Source: Nanobdellota archaeon (GTDB lineage Archaea > Nanobdellota > Nanobdellia > Parvarchaeales > Parvarchaeaceae). Taken from it: a stretch of DNA of 64,000 bases. Position 1 is the first letter of the stretch. Each line of letters starts with the position of its first letter. The notes beneath the pieces are model-generated. The model was not told where the DNA came from. It searched no databases and worked only from the letters and a program-made list of their open reading frames with translations. Positions 43,455 through 51,337 of this stretch are shown in pieces. Where the stretch lies: positions 1-64,000 of the forward strand of contig JAKASS010000002.1 in the NCBI GenBank assembly GCA_021818905.1, given 5' to 3'. A program made the position numbers and the translations under genes.

Positions 43455-44006
43455 ATGCGACGCTTTATTCTGTATTCAAGGATAGGGTATACGGGGCCAT
43501 TCAGAGGCTCATTGTTAGATGCCGGTAGACTTGACACGGTTTATCAATGTATTTTGACTTCTCTTTTCGTATCACACGGAATAAGGCGCGACGTAGAATT
43601 TCACGTATTCCTATACGGAAAACCAAATCCGCCACTTCACTTAACTGTAGACGGAAGGGCCTTACATGATGTAAGAATCGATGAGAACACCTGGAAAGAC
43701 ATATTGAATAAAGTACTGAGCGGGGGTGCTCACCCGGGTATCAGCATTTCTAAGGAAGGGATAGAAACTTATACCAAACTGCTTAAAGAGAAATATATAT
43801 TGAGTGAAAAAGGCGAGGACATAGCTACAGTCACTTTTGGAGACCCTACTTTTTTTGTCGGAGACCATGTCGGATTGCCCAAAAAATTTGAGGACTCGTT
43901 ATCAAAAAACGGCGCTAAAAAAATATCAATCGGCCATGAAAGATATCTTGCGGCTTCTGCGCTAGACATAACGAATTATGTACTTGACGAAAAAGGGGTA
44001 ATATAA
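43455..44006 (+). CDS. trmY: tRNA (pseudouridine54-N1)-methyltransferase
   Basis: The protein (183 aa) matches archaeal TrmY (SPOUT, formerly DUF358). It opens MRRFILYSRIGYTGPFRG, then SLLDAGRLDTVYQCILTSLF, SHGIRRDVEFHVFLYG and the SAM-knot region near ATVTFGDPTFFVGDHVGLPK. It methylates N1 of pseudouridine 54 in the T-loop of archaeal tRNAs, forming m1-psi in place of bacterial ribothymidine. SPOUT enzymes act as dimers. It stands alone and is convergent with the HIT-protein gene. Confidence 0.93.
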   Translation: MRRFILYSRIGYTGPFRGSLLDAGRLDTVYQCILTSLFVSHGIRRDVEFHVFLYGKPNPPLHLTVDGRALHDVRIDENTWKDILNKVLSGGAHPGISISKEGIETYTKLLKEKYILSEKGEDIATVTFGDPTFFVGDHVGLPKKFEDSLSKNGAKKISIGHERYLAASALDITNYVLDEKGVI

Positions 44007-44023
44007 GTTCTGACGTGCGTAGA

Positions 44024-44452
44024 CTAACGAATAAGGCCTTCTACTTCCTTTTTTATATTTAGCCGTATGTATTCGGCCTGCTTATCACTTTCGTAAAGAT
44101 GCCTTGGCCACATAAAACCTTTTAGCCCATCCCCTTTGTTTCTCGGTATTATATGTATATGCAGATGGGGCACGCTTTGACTGATCGTATTATTTATTAT
44201 GATCAGAATGCCTTCCGAAGACATTGATTTCTTTACTGCTTCTGATAGAATTTTAGTATTTTTGAACAATTTTGATACCAGTTCATCCGGAACGTCCATT
44301 ATCGTTTCAAAATGTTCCTTTGGTATGACCAAACAATGGCCATAGAAGACTGGTTTATAATCCAGAAATGCAAACGTTGTCTCGTCCTCAAAAACGACAT
44401 TCACGCTTTCCTCCCTCTTTACAAATGCGCAAAATTTACAATCATATTCCAT
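44024..44452 (-). CDS. HIT family nucleotide hydrolase/transferase
   Basis: The 142-residue protein begins with a Cys pair (YDCKFCAFVKREESVNVVFE) typical of zinc-containing HIT proteins, then AFLDYKPVFYGHCLVIPKEH. It carries the catalytic histidine triad HLHIHIIPR near residue 109. HIT proteins hydrolyse AMP-linked nucleotides or similar phosphoramidates. The exact substrate (for example diadenosine polyphosphate) is not determined. It converges with trmY (17-nt gap) and diverges from the GT4 operon. Confidence 0.92.
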   Translation of the reverse strand: MEYDCKFCAFVKREESVNVVFEDETTFAFLDYKPVFYGHCLVIPKEHFETIMDVPDELVSKLFKNTKILSEAVKKSMSSEGILIIINNTISQSVPHLHIHIIPRNKGDGLKGFMWPRHLYESDKQAEYIRLNIKKEVEGLIR

Positions 44453-44571
44453 ATAGTTATTTGGCGCTGATTATTAATTAAGTTCTCCGCATCAAAAAGC
44501 TTGTATTATGTAAATTTACTACTAAACATTCGTATCAACAAGTATTAAAATAGGGTACTTCTTATAATTAC

Positions 44572-45753
44572 GTGGAAAAGCTGAAGATAGCGTTCTACAC
44601 TGACAGCTATCTCCCCATAAAAGACGGTGTTACAAGGTATATTGTAACAATGCGTAAAGAACTAGAGAGGCGGGGACATGAAGTCTTTGTAATAACAGCT
44701 GGAGACCAAAAGACCCAGGAATTAGCCGAAAATGATCCGCATCTTATAGTGCTTAGGGGGATAAAATTTATAGACAACAAATCGATTTTGGCTCTTGACC
44801 CGACTGTGCTTTTGCAGGCGATAAATGGCAGAAATTTTGATATAATACATGCACAGAGCCCATTTTCTGTTGGTTTATCCGCTGCGTTTATATCTAAAAT
44901 CACAAAAGCTAGGCTAGTTACTACTTTTCACACGCACTTTTTCCACAGGCTAGCACTTTCTAAGTACATATCCTATGTCTCGGGTTTTCTTTCTTCTAAT
45001 CGGTTTTTGATTAAAATATCTAAATTCTTTATGGTGGGGTATCTAAAACTATATTACTTTGGTTGTGATAAAGTGATTTCTCCATCGAAATTTGCTAAGA
45101 GACTCCTTCGAAGAAATGGTATAAAAAATGTAGAAGTTATCGAGAACGGCGTTGAGATAACAGATACGCTTAAAATAAGTAAAAACGAAGCCAGACAATT
45201 AATTGGGTTTTCAAAAAGGGATAGAATAATACTATACCTAGGAAGGGTAGATAAGGAGAAAAACTTAGAATTTCTCTTAAAGGCGGCTAGACCTCTTGCT
45301 AAAAAGGGCTTTAAGATAATAATTGCCGGGCGTGGGCCACACCTTGACGAATACAGAAACAAGAGTATGATCATGGGGCTCGAAAATGTGTATTTCCCGG
45401 GTTTTATAAAAGAAGAAGAAAAAAGATATTATTACCGAGCAGCAGATATCTTCTGTAATCCTTCTACATTTGATACGGCATGTTTAGCTGATATAGAGGC
45501 AATGAACTTCAACCTACCGATACTTGTGCCGAAAATAGGCGCTCAGGCAGAGTTCCTTAAAAAAGGGAACGGCGGGGAAACATTTAGTACGAACAACATT
45601 TCTGAATTTGTTGTGAAGGCGATGAAAATAATTAAAAGTAAAAGACGTTATATCCCAAGATTTGTCGCCAGAAAATTCAACATAAAAGTTTCGGCTGATA
45701 AACTTATCGCACTTTACAAAAGAGTATTATCAAATAAGCACACTATTTTTTAA
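44572..45753 (+). CDS. GT4 glycosyltransferase, paralogue B
   Basis: The 393-residue protein starts with GTG (44572); LKIAFYTDSYLPIKDGVTRY mirrors the start of paralogue A. The donor domain has RIILYLGRVDKEKNLEFLLK, IIAGRGPHLDEYR and a GT4 E-x7-E variant in FDTACLADIEAMNFNLPILV, where FD replaces FE. Close likeness to the gene at 29859-31010 shows a duplication within the genome. It is followed after 3 nt by a glycosidase-like gene and then a kinase-like gene, suggesting a small glycan locus. A TATA-like TATTAAAATA lies 27 nt upstream. Confidence 0.88.
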   Translation: MEKLKIAFYTDSYLPIKDGVTRYIVTMRKELERRGHEVFVITAGDQKTQELAENDPHLIVLRGIKFIDNKSILALDPTVLLQAINGRNFDIIHAQSPFSVGLSAAFISKITKARLVTTFHTHFFHRLALSKYISYVSGFLSSNRFLIKISKFFMVGYLKLYYFGCDKVISPSKFAKRLLRRNGIKNVEVIENGVEITDTLKISKNEARQLIGFSKRDRIILYLGRVDKEKNLEFLLKAARPLAKKGFKIIIAGRGPHLDEYRNKSMIMGLENVYFPGFIKEEEKRYYYRAADIFCNPSTFDTACLADIEAMNFNLPILVPKIGAQAEFLKKGNGGETFSTNNISEFVVKAMKIIKSKRRYIPRFVARKFNIKVSADKLIALYKRVLSNKHTIF

Positions 45754-45756
45754 TAC

Positions 45757-46836
45757 ATGCAAAAAAAATTAAAAAATGCTATTTCTGTTATAACGAGATG
45801 CAGGGGGGACAAAGGATTCTACGCCAGTTCAGAAAGATACAAATATGAATATTGGACGCGAGACCTGTGTTACTGTGTTAATTCGCTTATTTCCTTAGGC
45901 TTTGCAAAAGATGTTAAAAACCAACTTCTTACAATATGGAAAAAGCAGGCTATGAACGGAGAAGTGCCACGTTACATGATAGATAAACGTTTTAAATGGT
46001 TACCTGGAAAGTTATTTACGAAAATACGGAATGGGAAGATTCTAAGCACTATAAAATCGTTGGATACCATGGAAACGCGATTCAATAAATGGACGATTGA
46101 CTCAACGCCATTAACGGTTATAGCTACCTACAAATATGCAGCGGCTTCTGGCGATTCACACATAATAGAAGCGCTAAAGCCACAAATAGAAAAGGCACTT
46201 CGGTATACAAAACTGCATGTGAGAGATTTTCTTATACGGGGCGGTGACTGGAGAGATTCTATGCCGTGGCTTAGAAACAAATTTCTTCTTTCCAATAACG
46301 TAATGCTTTACGAACTCTATAAAATACTTGGAGAAGGTGGAAAGGCAACCATAATAAAAGATAGAATAAACTCCGAATTTTGGAATGGCGAGTACTATAC
46401 AGATTTTATCGGTAGTGTAAACTTTGATTGCTTTGGCGCATCATCAGCCGTTCTTTCTGGTATAGTGCCAAGAGGTCATTTTAAAAAACTCTCAGAGAAG
46501 ATTTTATCTGCATCTTCAAAATATGGCATAAAGAATATGGTGGAAGTTAAACCTGTGAACCGCGAAGAAAATGGTGCAAATGAAAGCTGTAATCAGAGAT
46601 ATGCTATTTGGCCGCTAGTAAATACGTATGCAATAATGGCTATTAGAAAAATGGGAGCAAATGCCGCTGCTGAAAAAGAACTTAAAAAGATGGAAAATTT
46701 ATTAGGCTTTCGCGAATGGTACAATCCTGATACTGGCGATGGCCACGGTAGCAGGGAGCAATTGTGGAGCGCCGTAGCTTATTACGAGTTGATAAAGGTG
46801 CTTAGATACTCAAATTTATTGTACACTTATAGGTAG
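45757..46836 (+). CDS. (alpha/alpha)6-barrel glycosidase-like protein
   Basis: The protein (359 aa) has a debranching-enzyme-like barrel: SERYKYEYWTRDLCYCVNSL near 26-45, GGDWRDSMPWLRNKFLL with Asp/Trp residues typical of GH15/GH133-type active sites, NGANESCNQRYAIWPLVNTY, and NPDTGDGHGSREQLWSAVAY. It lacks the N-terminal domain of the full enzyme at 34937. It may be a glucosidase acting on short oligosaccharides or a glycan-editing enzyme. It follows the GT4 gene by 3 nt, so they are co-transcribed, and may act on that enzyme's product. Confidence 0.8.
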   Translation: MQKKLKNAISVITRCRGDKGFYASSERYKYEYWTRDLCYCVNSLISLGFAKDVKNQLLTIWKKQAMNGEVPRYMIDKRFKWLPGKLFTKIRNGKILSTIKSLDTMETRFNKWTIDSTPLTVIATYKYAAASGDSHIIEALKPQIEKALRYTKLHVRDFLIRGGDWRDSMPWLRNKFLLSNNVMLYELYKILGEGGKATIIKDRINSEFWNGEYYTDFIGSVNFDCFGASSAVLSGIVPRGHFKKLSEKILSASSKYGIKNMVEVKPVNREENGANESCNQRYAIWPLVNTYAIMAIRKMGANAAAEKELKKMENLLGFREWYNPDTGDGHGSREQLWSAVAYYELIKVLRYSNLLYTYR

Positions 46837-46842
46837 TAAAAG

Positions 46843-46850
46843 TATTTATA
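46843..46850 (+). promoter_or_regulatory. TATA-like box for kinase-like gene
   Basis: TATTTATA is centred 27 nt before the ATG at 46874. Confidence 0.4.
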
Positions 46851-46873
46851 TTGGTGCTTTTCTTTAAAATGCT

Positions 46874-47530
46874 ATGGAAAGTAGTCTCGAACGTATAATA
46901 GAACTAGCAAAGACGATGAGAAAAACTGGTAGAGTAGCCGATACTCCTTACTTCTTTAAATCAAAACATGGTCTATTTGGATCAAGATATGGAAAAAGAA
47001 CTAAAAAATATGGCATAGAAATATCTATAGAAGACGAGTACAATACGCTTACTAAAATGCATGAAGTGATACCTGAAAATTCCCCTAAACCGATTACACT
47101 TATAAGAGATGATAAAGGGTCTACAAATGGCTATCTTATGACTATTGTACCTGGAAAGAAATTAGAACGGTATTTCTCTGTCCCAGACAAAGCTAGAAAA
47201 AGCCTTGCTAGCGCATTAACAAAACTGCGTGAAAGTAATGTAGTACATGGGGATTTAAGAACTAAAAATATACTTGTAACGGGGGATAATATAAGTATAA
47301 TAGACCCTTTTGGTACAAATTGCTACGCTGATTACAGAAAAAAAGACGCCGAACAAGATGCGGTTTTTGAAAACTCTATCATGAAAGCATTCCCACCGCA
47401 CACGCAAACTTCTGGAAATCCATATGGTGTCCTATTAGCCCTTGTGGACCGATTTAAATACGGGTTTAATGCCAGGGTAGCTTACCATATCGGAAATAGG
47501 GGTTCAACAAATATTCCATACTTGCGATAA
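46874..47530 (+). CDS. small protein kinase-like protein (RIO/Bud32-like)
   Basis: The 218-residue protein has a minimal kinase C-lobe: the catalytic loop VVHGDLRTKNILV near 123-135 (HGDLxxxN as in Bud32/RIO kinases) and a metal-site strand SIIDPFGTNCYADY, where DPFG replaces DFG. The N-lobe is short, with an alpha-C-like EDEYNTLTKMHEVIP. Canonical Gly-loop and clear VAIK Lys are not evident, so activity is uncertain. It is too divergent to call Bud32 of the KEOPS complex. It has its own TATA-like box and lies beside a glycan gene pair. Confidence 0.75.
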   Translation: MESSLERIIELAKTMRKTGRVADTPYFFKSKHGLFGSRYGKRTKKYGIEISIEDEYNTLTKMHEVIPENSPKPITLIRDDKGSTNGYLMTIVPGKKLERYFSVPDKARKSLASALTKLRESNVVHGDLRTKNILVTGDNISIIDPFGTNCYADYRKKDAEQDAVFENSIMKAFPPHTQTSGNPYGVLLALVDRFKYGFNARVAYHIGNRGSTNIPYLR

Positions 47531-47553
47531 GTTAATAAAGCGTAACTAAGACT

Positions 47554-47666
47554 TGGGGTCAGCCGGATTTGAACCGACATCAAACGCTTTCTTCTAATCA
47601 TCCTTTAAAAGTCATTTTTCCAGACGAGCTGGAGGCGTTTGTTCTACCTGGTTAAACTATGACCCC
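47554..47666 (-). tRNA. tRNA-Trp (CCA) with a 40-nt intron
   Basis: Exons 47629-47666 and 47554-47588 give a 73-nt mature tRNA: acceptor GGGGTCA/TGACCCC, discriminator A73, D-stem GTTT/GAAC, anticodon stem AACGC/GCGTT, loop CTCCAGA with anticodon CCA, and T-arm GTCGG/CCGGC around TTCAAAT. A 40-nt intron interrupts the loop after G37, the canonical archaeal position, spliced by the tRNA endonuclease through a bulge-helix-bulge. The intron (47589-47628) begins CTCGTCTGG and its start pairs with CCAG of the anticodon loop. The tRNA 5' end directly abuts the DUF655 stop codon. Confidence 0.9.
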
Positions 47667-48197
47667 TTAGGTAAAGATTTTATACTTATCCTTATTCTCC
47701 ATCTCTTCCAGTATCCTTCCTTCTATGCTCCTCATGATATTGGAAGAAAGTTGTAGTCTCTCGTCTATTTCTACATAAGACTCAAAAGGCTTTTTCTTTC
47801 GTTCTTCTAATAGTTTTTGTGTAAGCTTTTTACCCATCCCTGGAATTAGCTCTAAAGCATGTAGTCTTACGTTTATGGAGCCAAGCGTGTTTATTGTTCC
47901 TACATATTTCTTTTCGTTTTCTTGTACAATCTTGTGAACGAACTCTTTTAGGCTGTCAAGACCGGTTTCTGTCAATTTACTTGGCGTTATTCTACCGATT
48001 ATATGGTGTATCTCGTCTCTCTTATTTTCGCCTATGTAAACTCTTTTTCCAGCCTCTACAGTTACGTTCTTTTTCAAAGCGGCGATTAACAATGAAAGAG
48101 AATCGGTCAATATGACTGCGGATGAGTGCCTATCTTTAGAATCTACGATGCCATAGGGTAGGTATTCTAAAACATATGCGTATTCGTCCTTTCCCAT
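47667..48197 (-). CDS. DUF655 family RNA-binding-type protein
   Basis: The 176-residue protein matches the archaeal DUF655 family: YAYVLEYLPYGIVDSK at the N-terminus (OB-like beta strands) and a C-terminal helix-hairpin-helix-type domain HALELIPGMGKKLTQKLLEE. It is likely a nucleic-acid-binding protein with a role near translation or transcription, as usually encoded with RpoF and L21e. It is the third gene of rpl21e-rpoF-DUF655, 22 nt after rpoF. The stop codon is directly followed by tRNA-Trp with no spacer. Confidence 0.9.
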   Translation of the reverse strand: MGKDEYAYVLEYLPYGIVDSKDRHSSAVILTDSLSLLIAALKKNVTVEAGKRVYIGENKRDEIHHIIGRITPSKLTETGLDSLKEFVHKIVQENEKKYVGTINTLGSINVRLHALELIPGMGKKLTQKLLEERKKKPFESYVEIDERLQLSSNIMRSIEGRILEEMENKDKYKIFT

Positions 48198-48219
48198 ATT
48201 ATATTGTTAGCTGTGCCGA

Positions 48220-48549
48220 TTATAAATGCTTCTTTATAACGGCGAGAATTTTCTTTATATCGTCTTCTTTTATCGTAGATTTAAGAGGGGCTAGTATTGC
48301 TCTAACTTGATCGACTGACGCGGGCGCTGCGTCTATAAGTATTCTTACATAGTCATCCCGAATATCTAGGTTCAGACCGATTATCTCATTGAAAGCTTCA
48401 TCAAAGTTGTTTACTTTAACATTTTTCTTTATGTGTTCAATAAGCCTTTTTCCTGATTCGTGGGCCGTATCGATATAATCCATATACTTTTCTTTGAGTT
48501 CTGTCTCGCTCAGTAGCTTTTCATCTATTATTTCGTATTCCATATTCAA
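48220..48549 (-). CDS. rpoF: RNA polymerase subunit F (Rpb4)
   Basis: The protein (109 aa) matches the archaeal RpoF/Rpb4 HRDC-like helical fold: EYEIIDEKLLSETELKEKYM and VDQVRAILAPLKSTIKEDDI. It pairs with RpoE to form the stalk of RNA polymerase. Its start overlaps the end of rpl21e by 4 nt (ATGA-like), and DUF655 follows. This L21e-RpoF-DUF655 arrangement is common in archaea and supports the assignment despite low sequence conservation. Confidence 0.88.
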   Translation of the reverse strand: MNMEYEIIDEKLLSETELKEKYMDYIDTAHESGKRLIEHIKKNVKVNNFDEAFNEIIGLNLDIRDDYVRILIDAAPASVDQVRAILAPLKSTIKEDDIKKILAVIKKHL

Positions 48550-48836
48550 AGTTTCTTAAGATGAACTGGCAGCAAATCAACGGTTTTAGCCATTGTTCCT
48601 TGCATTACCTGTACCGTGTAGGCACGTCCTTTTTTCTTCAATACGATGCCATTTATCCCAAAGAAACGCCGGTGTGGTATGTTTCTCTGAACTGATGCGC
48701 TTGGATCTATTAAAACGCGCTCACCTTCATTAAAAGATTGCAATGCCTTTTTTAAATCTATCTTGCCTCTGTCTTTTTTTCTTAATGCCAATCGTCTTCT
48801 TGAACGGTGGTGGGCGCCTTTTCCGGTTATTGACAT
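48546..48836 (-). CDS. rpl21e: 50S ribosomal protein L21e
   Basis: The 96-residue protein matches L21e: GAHHRSRRRLALRKKDRGK at the start, SFNEGERVLIDPSASVQRN, and IPHRRFFGINGIVLKKKGRA. It is highly basic with an SH3-like barrel that binds 23S rRNA. A TATA-like box lies about 29 nt upstream of the ATG. It begins the operon with rpoF, DUF655 and probably tRNA-Trp. Confidence 0.95.
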   Translation of the reverse strand: MSITGKGAHHRSRRRLALRKKDRGKIDLKKALQSFNEGERVLIDPSASVQRNIPHRRFFGINGIVLKKKGRAYTVQVMQGTMAKTVDLLPVHLKKL

Positions 48837-48860
48837 ATCTATATCTTAGCCAATTTAGAG

Positions 48861-48869
48861 TATTTATAT
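48861..48869 (-). promoter_or_regulatory. TATA-like box for rpl21e operon
   Basis: The minus strand reads ATATAAATA, about 29 nt before the L21e ATG at 48836. Confidence 0.4.
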
Positions 48870-48891
48870 CTACCTAAACTGAGCAAATAAA

Positions 48892-48974
48892 TGCAGAGGG
48901 TGGGATTTGAACCCACGAAGGCCTGAGCCATAAGGTCCTTAGCCTTACACGTTTGACCGCTTCGCTACCTCTGC
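48892..48974 (-). tRNA. tRNA-Leu with anticodon AAG
   Basis: A class II cloverleaf of 83 nt folds on the minus strand: acceptor GCAGAGG/CCTCTGC with discriminator A73, D-arm GCGAAGCGGTCAAACGT, anticodon stem TAAGG/CCTTA around the loop CTAAGGA (anticodon AAG, Leu codon CUU), a long variable arm TGGCTCAGGCCTTC with a GGC/GCC stem, and T-arm GTGGG/CCCAC around TTCAAAT. A73 plus the long arm marks Leu rather than Ser. A34 is normally avoided in archaea, which use G34 for this box. No intron is present. Confidence 0.88.
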
Positions 48975-49068
48975 TTTGATAAACTTAATTTGATTGTTTA
49001 TTGATTATAAATATTGCACGATTTCTAAACTATTTTCTATAATTACTTTCCATAAATTTATTATTTCG

Positions 49069-50148
49069 TTAATTATTCCCTGTTATCAAACAGAATACTG
49101 ATTTACCTTTAAATAGGGCCGGGTGCGTTTTATTTATTTTCAAAGTTCCGGCAAACGAAGCTGCGCCGCCTAGTTCTGAATATATCCTTGATTCATGTAA
49201 TTTTCTGCGCGCAAATTCTAACTCTGCGTCACTCACGCTTAAAGCTAAACCATTTGTTTCTTTTAGCGCTTCAACGCCTTCAAAACCAAATGTTGGGTAT
49301 CCAACCGCGATGGCATCCGCTTTTGTGTTTGAATGCATATAAGTTAATCGTTTATGCTGGTTATACGCCCTCACTAACGGGTCACATCCTCTAGCTTGCA
49401 CCGCTATGAGCCTAGGCAATTTATTTATCATCTTGATTTTTCTTAATTCCTTAATTCCTTTGTATAATGCGGCTAATAGAGTGGCGTTTCCAACCGGCAA
49501 AATGATAAAATCAGGTAATTTTCCTAATTGGTCAAAAATCTCAAAAACTATACTTTTTTGCCCTTCTTTTCGATAATGATAATCGCCACATAGAAATATG
49601 TTGTTTACTTTTGAAAATAATTCTGCTGTCCCTAAGGCCGTATTAAAATCCCCTTTAATCTCGACTATCTCAGCACCGGCCTTCTTAATTTTGGCTATCT
49701 TTTCAATTTTAGCATCTTTACTGATGAATATCGTGCACTTTTTTCCAAATCTTTGGGCGTAAGTTGCGATAGAAAATCCCATGTTGCCAGTTGATGCGCA
49801 ACAGACTTCTTTAAATCCTAATTCGATCGCCTTTGTTATTTCTACAGATGAACCGCGGTCTTTGAATGAATTAGTTGGGTTATGTGTTTCAAGCTTTAAC
49901 ATCAAGTTGACGTTACCTATCTTATAATTAACAATGGGAGTTCCCCCCTCACCCAAGCTTAAGAGTTTTCCTGATGTCGGAAAAAATTGTTTGTATTTAG
50001 AATGTTTTATTTTCCCGCTGCCTAAATCAATTTTGTCAGGATATTTGTAATCGACTTCGAGTATAGAATTGCATTTATTGCACCTATACATCTGGCTCTT
50101 GGGGCCATAAATTGACGTGCACGATGTGCATTTTAAACTATATTTCAT
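49069..50148 (-). CDS. thrC: threonine synthase
   Basis: The protein (359 aa) has an N-terminal zinc-ribbon-like segment (KCTSCTSIYGPKSQMYRCNK). The PLP-binding Lys is in NPTNSFKDRGSSVEITKAIE, followed by VCCASTGNMGFSIATYAQRF and PVGNATLLAALYKGI, the phosphate-binding pattern of type II fold PLP enzymes. It converts O-phosphohomoserine to threonine. SFKDRG points to threonine synthase over threonine dehydratase or tryptophan synthase beta. It stands between tRNA-Leu and tRNA-Pro, all on the minus strand. Confidence 0.92.
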   Translation of the reverse strand: MKYSLKCTSCTSIYGPKSQMYRCNKCNSILEVDYKYPDKIDLGSGKIKHSKYKQFFPTSGKLLSLGEGGTPIVNYKIGNVNLMLKLETHNPTNSFKDRGSSVEITKAIELGFKEVCCASTGNMGFSIATYAQRFGKKCTIFISKDAKIEKIAKIKKAGAEIVEIKGDFNTALGTAELFSKVNNIFLCGDYHYRKEGQKSIVFEIFDQLGKLPDFIILPVGNATLLAALYKGIKELRKIKMINKLPRLIAVQARGCDPLVRAYNQHKRLTYMHSNTKADAIAVGYPTFGFEGVEALKETNGLALSVSDAELEFARRKLHESRIYSELGGAASFAGTLKINKTHPALFKGKSVFCLITGNN

Positions 50149-50196
50149 AATGTACTTGACACAGACTATATCAGGTTATAATATTTAAAATCTAAT

Positions 50197-50270
50197 TGGG
50201 GTAGCTGGGATTTGAACCCAGAACAACGGACCCCCGAAGCCCGCATCATACCAAGTTAGATCACCACCCC
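50197..50270 (-). tRNA. tRNA-Pro (CGG)
   Basis: A 74-nt cloverleaf on the minus strand: acceptor GGGGTGG/CTACCCC with one G-T pair, discriminator A73, D-stem ATC/GAT, anticodon stem CGGGC/GTCCG around TTCGGGG (anticodon CGG), variable loop TTGTT and T-arm CTGGG/CCCAG around TTCAAAT. It reads CCG. No intron is visible. Confidence 0.9.
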
Positions 50271-50295
50271 GATTTTAAGTGATTGAATATAATGC

Positions 50296-51297
50296 TTATA
50301 ACTCTTTTCTTGTATACTTAGGATAAGTCCCGGGTTTCATTACAACGCTATCTGTTTTTATTGCGATACCCTTCTTGCCTTCGATTATGTCTTGCGACGA
50401 TAAAACTGAGTTCCCAAGCCCGATTAATTCGCCTTTAAGAGTCGAAAGGAACACCGTATTTCCAGAATCAAATTTATTCATTTTTACCAGGCCTGGAACA
50501 GCAAGAGGAGAACCATGACAAATGGTATCAACCGCGCTGTCAGAAATATAAACTTTTGGTAAAAAATCTATGGCAGACTCTATGTTCTGCATACAATACG
50601 ATAAGAACCTGTCATCGTTTTCTTTTTCTTTATAGTACATCGCGTCATCAAGGTCCTGTAGGGTAACTAGGTTGTCTTTCTCTGTTAAATTAGATACTTT
50701 TGTCCTTCGCAACTCTGACATGTGCGCGCCTACGCCTAATTTTTCCCCCATATCGTGTATAAGTTTTCTTATGTAAGTCCCAGACTCTACGCCGGTCCTA
50801 AATAGCACGTCGTTCCCTTCCACTTCCAGTATGTCTAGATAATAAATCTCACGTTCTCTGTACTGTCTTTTGACACTTGACCTAACCGGCGGCAGTTGCA
50901 TTATCTTACCTGTAAACTCTTCGAATGTTTTTGATATCTTATTTATTTTAACTTCGCTATGTAGGTGCATTAACGCTACATATTCCTTTCCGCCAAAGAG
51001 AAGAACTGATATAGCTTTGTTTGCAGAGTTTATCGCTAAAGGTAATAGCCCTGTCACGTTGGGATCCAGAGTACCGGAATAGCCTATTTTTGAAACGCCG
51101 ATAGGAGAAAGTATATTTTTAGCTATAACCGCGGCGGTTTTAGACCTAGTTCTTGGTGGTTTATCTAAAAGTATCATGCCAAAATCTAATTTTTGAGAAA
51201 GGTTGCGCTTTTCTGGATAGCAACCATGAGAATCATCGGTACTTTCATCTGAAAAAACAATGATTTCTTTTTTAATATCTTCTAATGGCAGTTTCAT
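50296..51297 (-). CDS. cbf5: tRNA/rRNA pseudouridine synthase, TruB/Cbf5 family
   Basis: The 333-residue protein has the TruB fold with catalytic Asp78 in GYSGTLDPNVTGLLPLAI. It has the motif GMILLDKPPRTRSKTAAVIA, the KEYVALMHLH and TGKIMQLPPVRSSVKR segments, the GTYIRKLIHDMGEKLG motif, and a C-terminal PUA domain (VYISDSAVDTICHGSPLAVP). Size and the PUA domain match the archaeal Cbf5 subunit of H/ACA RNPs, which also makes pseudouridine 55 in tRNA. It is paired with cmk upstream on the same strand, as in other archaea. Confidence 0.94.
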   Translation of the reverse strand: MKLPLEDIKKEIIVFSDESTDDSHGCYPEKRNLSQKLDFGMILLDKPPRTRSKTAAVIAKNILSPIGVSKIGYSGTLDPNVTGLLPLAINSANKAISVLLFGGKEYVALMHLHSEVKINKISKTFEEFTGKIMQLPPVRSSVKRQYREREIYYLDILEVEGNDVLFRTGVESGTYIRKLIHDMGEKLGVGAHMSELRRTKVSNLTEKDNLVTLQDLDDAMYYKEKENDDRFLSYCMQNIESAIDFLPKVYISDSAVDTICHGSPLAVPGLVKMNKFDSGNTVFLSTLKGELIGLGNSVLSSQDIIEGKKGIAIKTDSVVMKPGTYPKYTRKEL

Positions 51298-51337
51298 CGT
51301 AATAGTAGTATGCTGGTATTAAAGTGCTTTAATAAGA

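Noticed and set aside
47589-47628. Box C/D guide RNA in the tRNA-Trp intron
   Set aside because: Only GGATGATT resembles a C box and no CTGA D box is present; the intron is 40 nt, too short for the usual guide.
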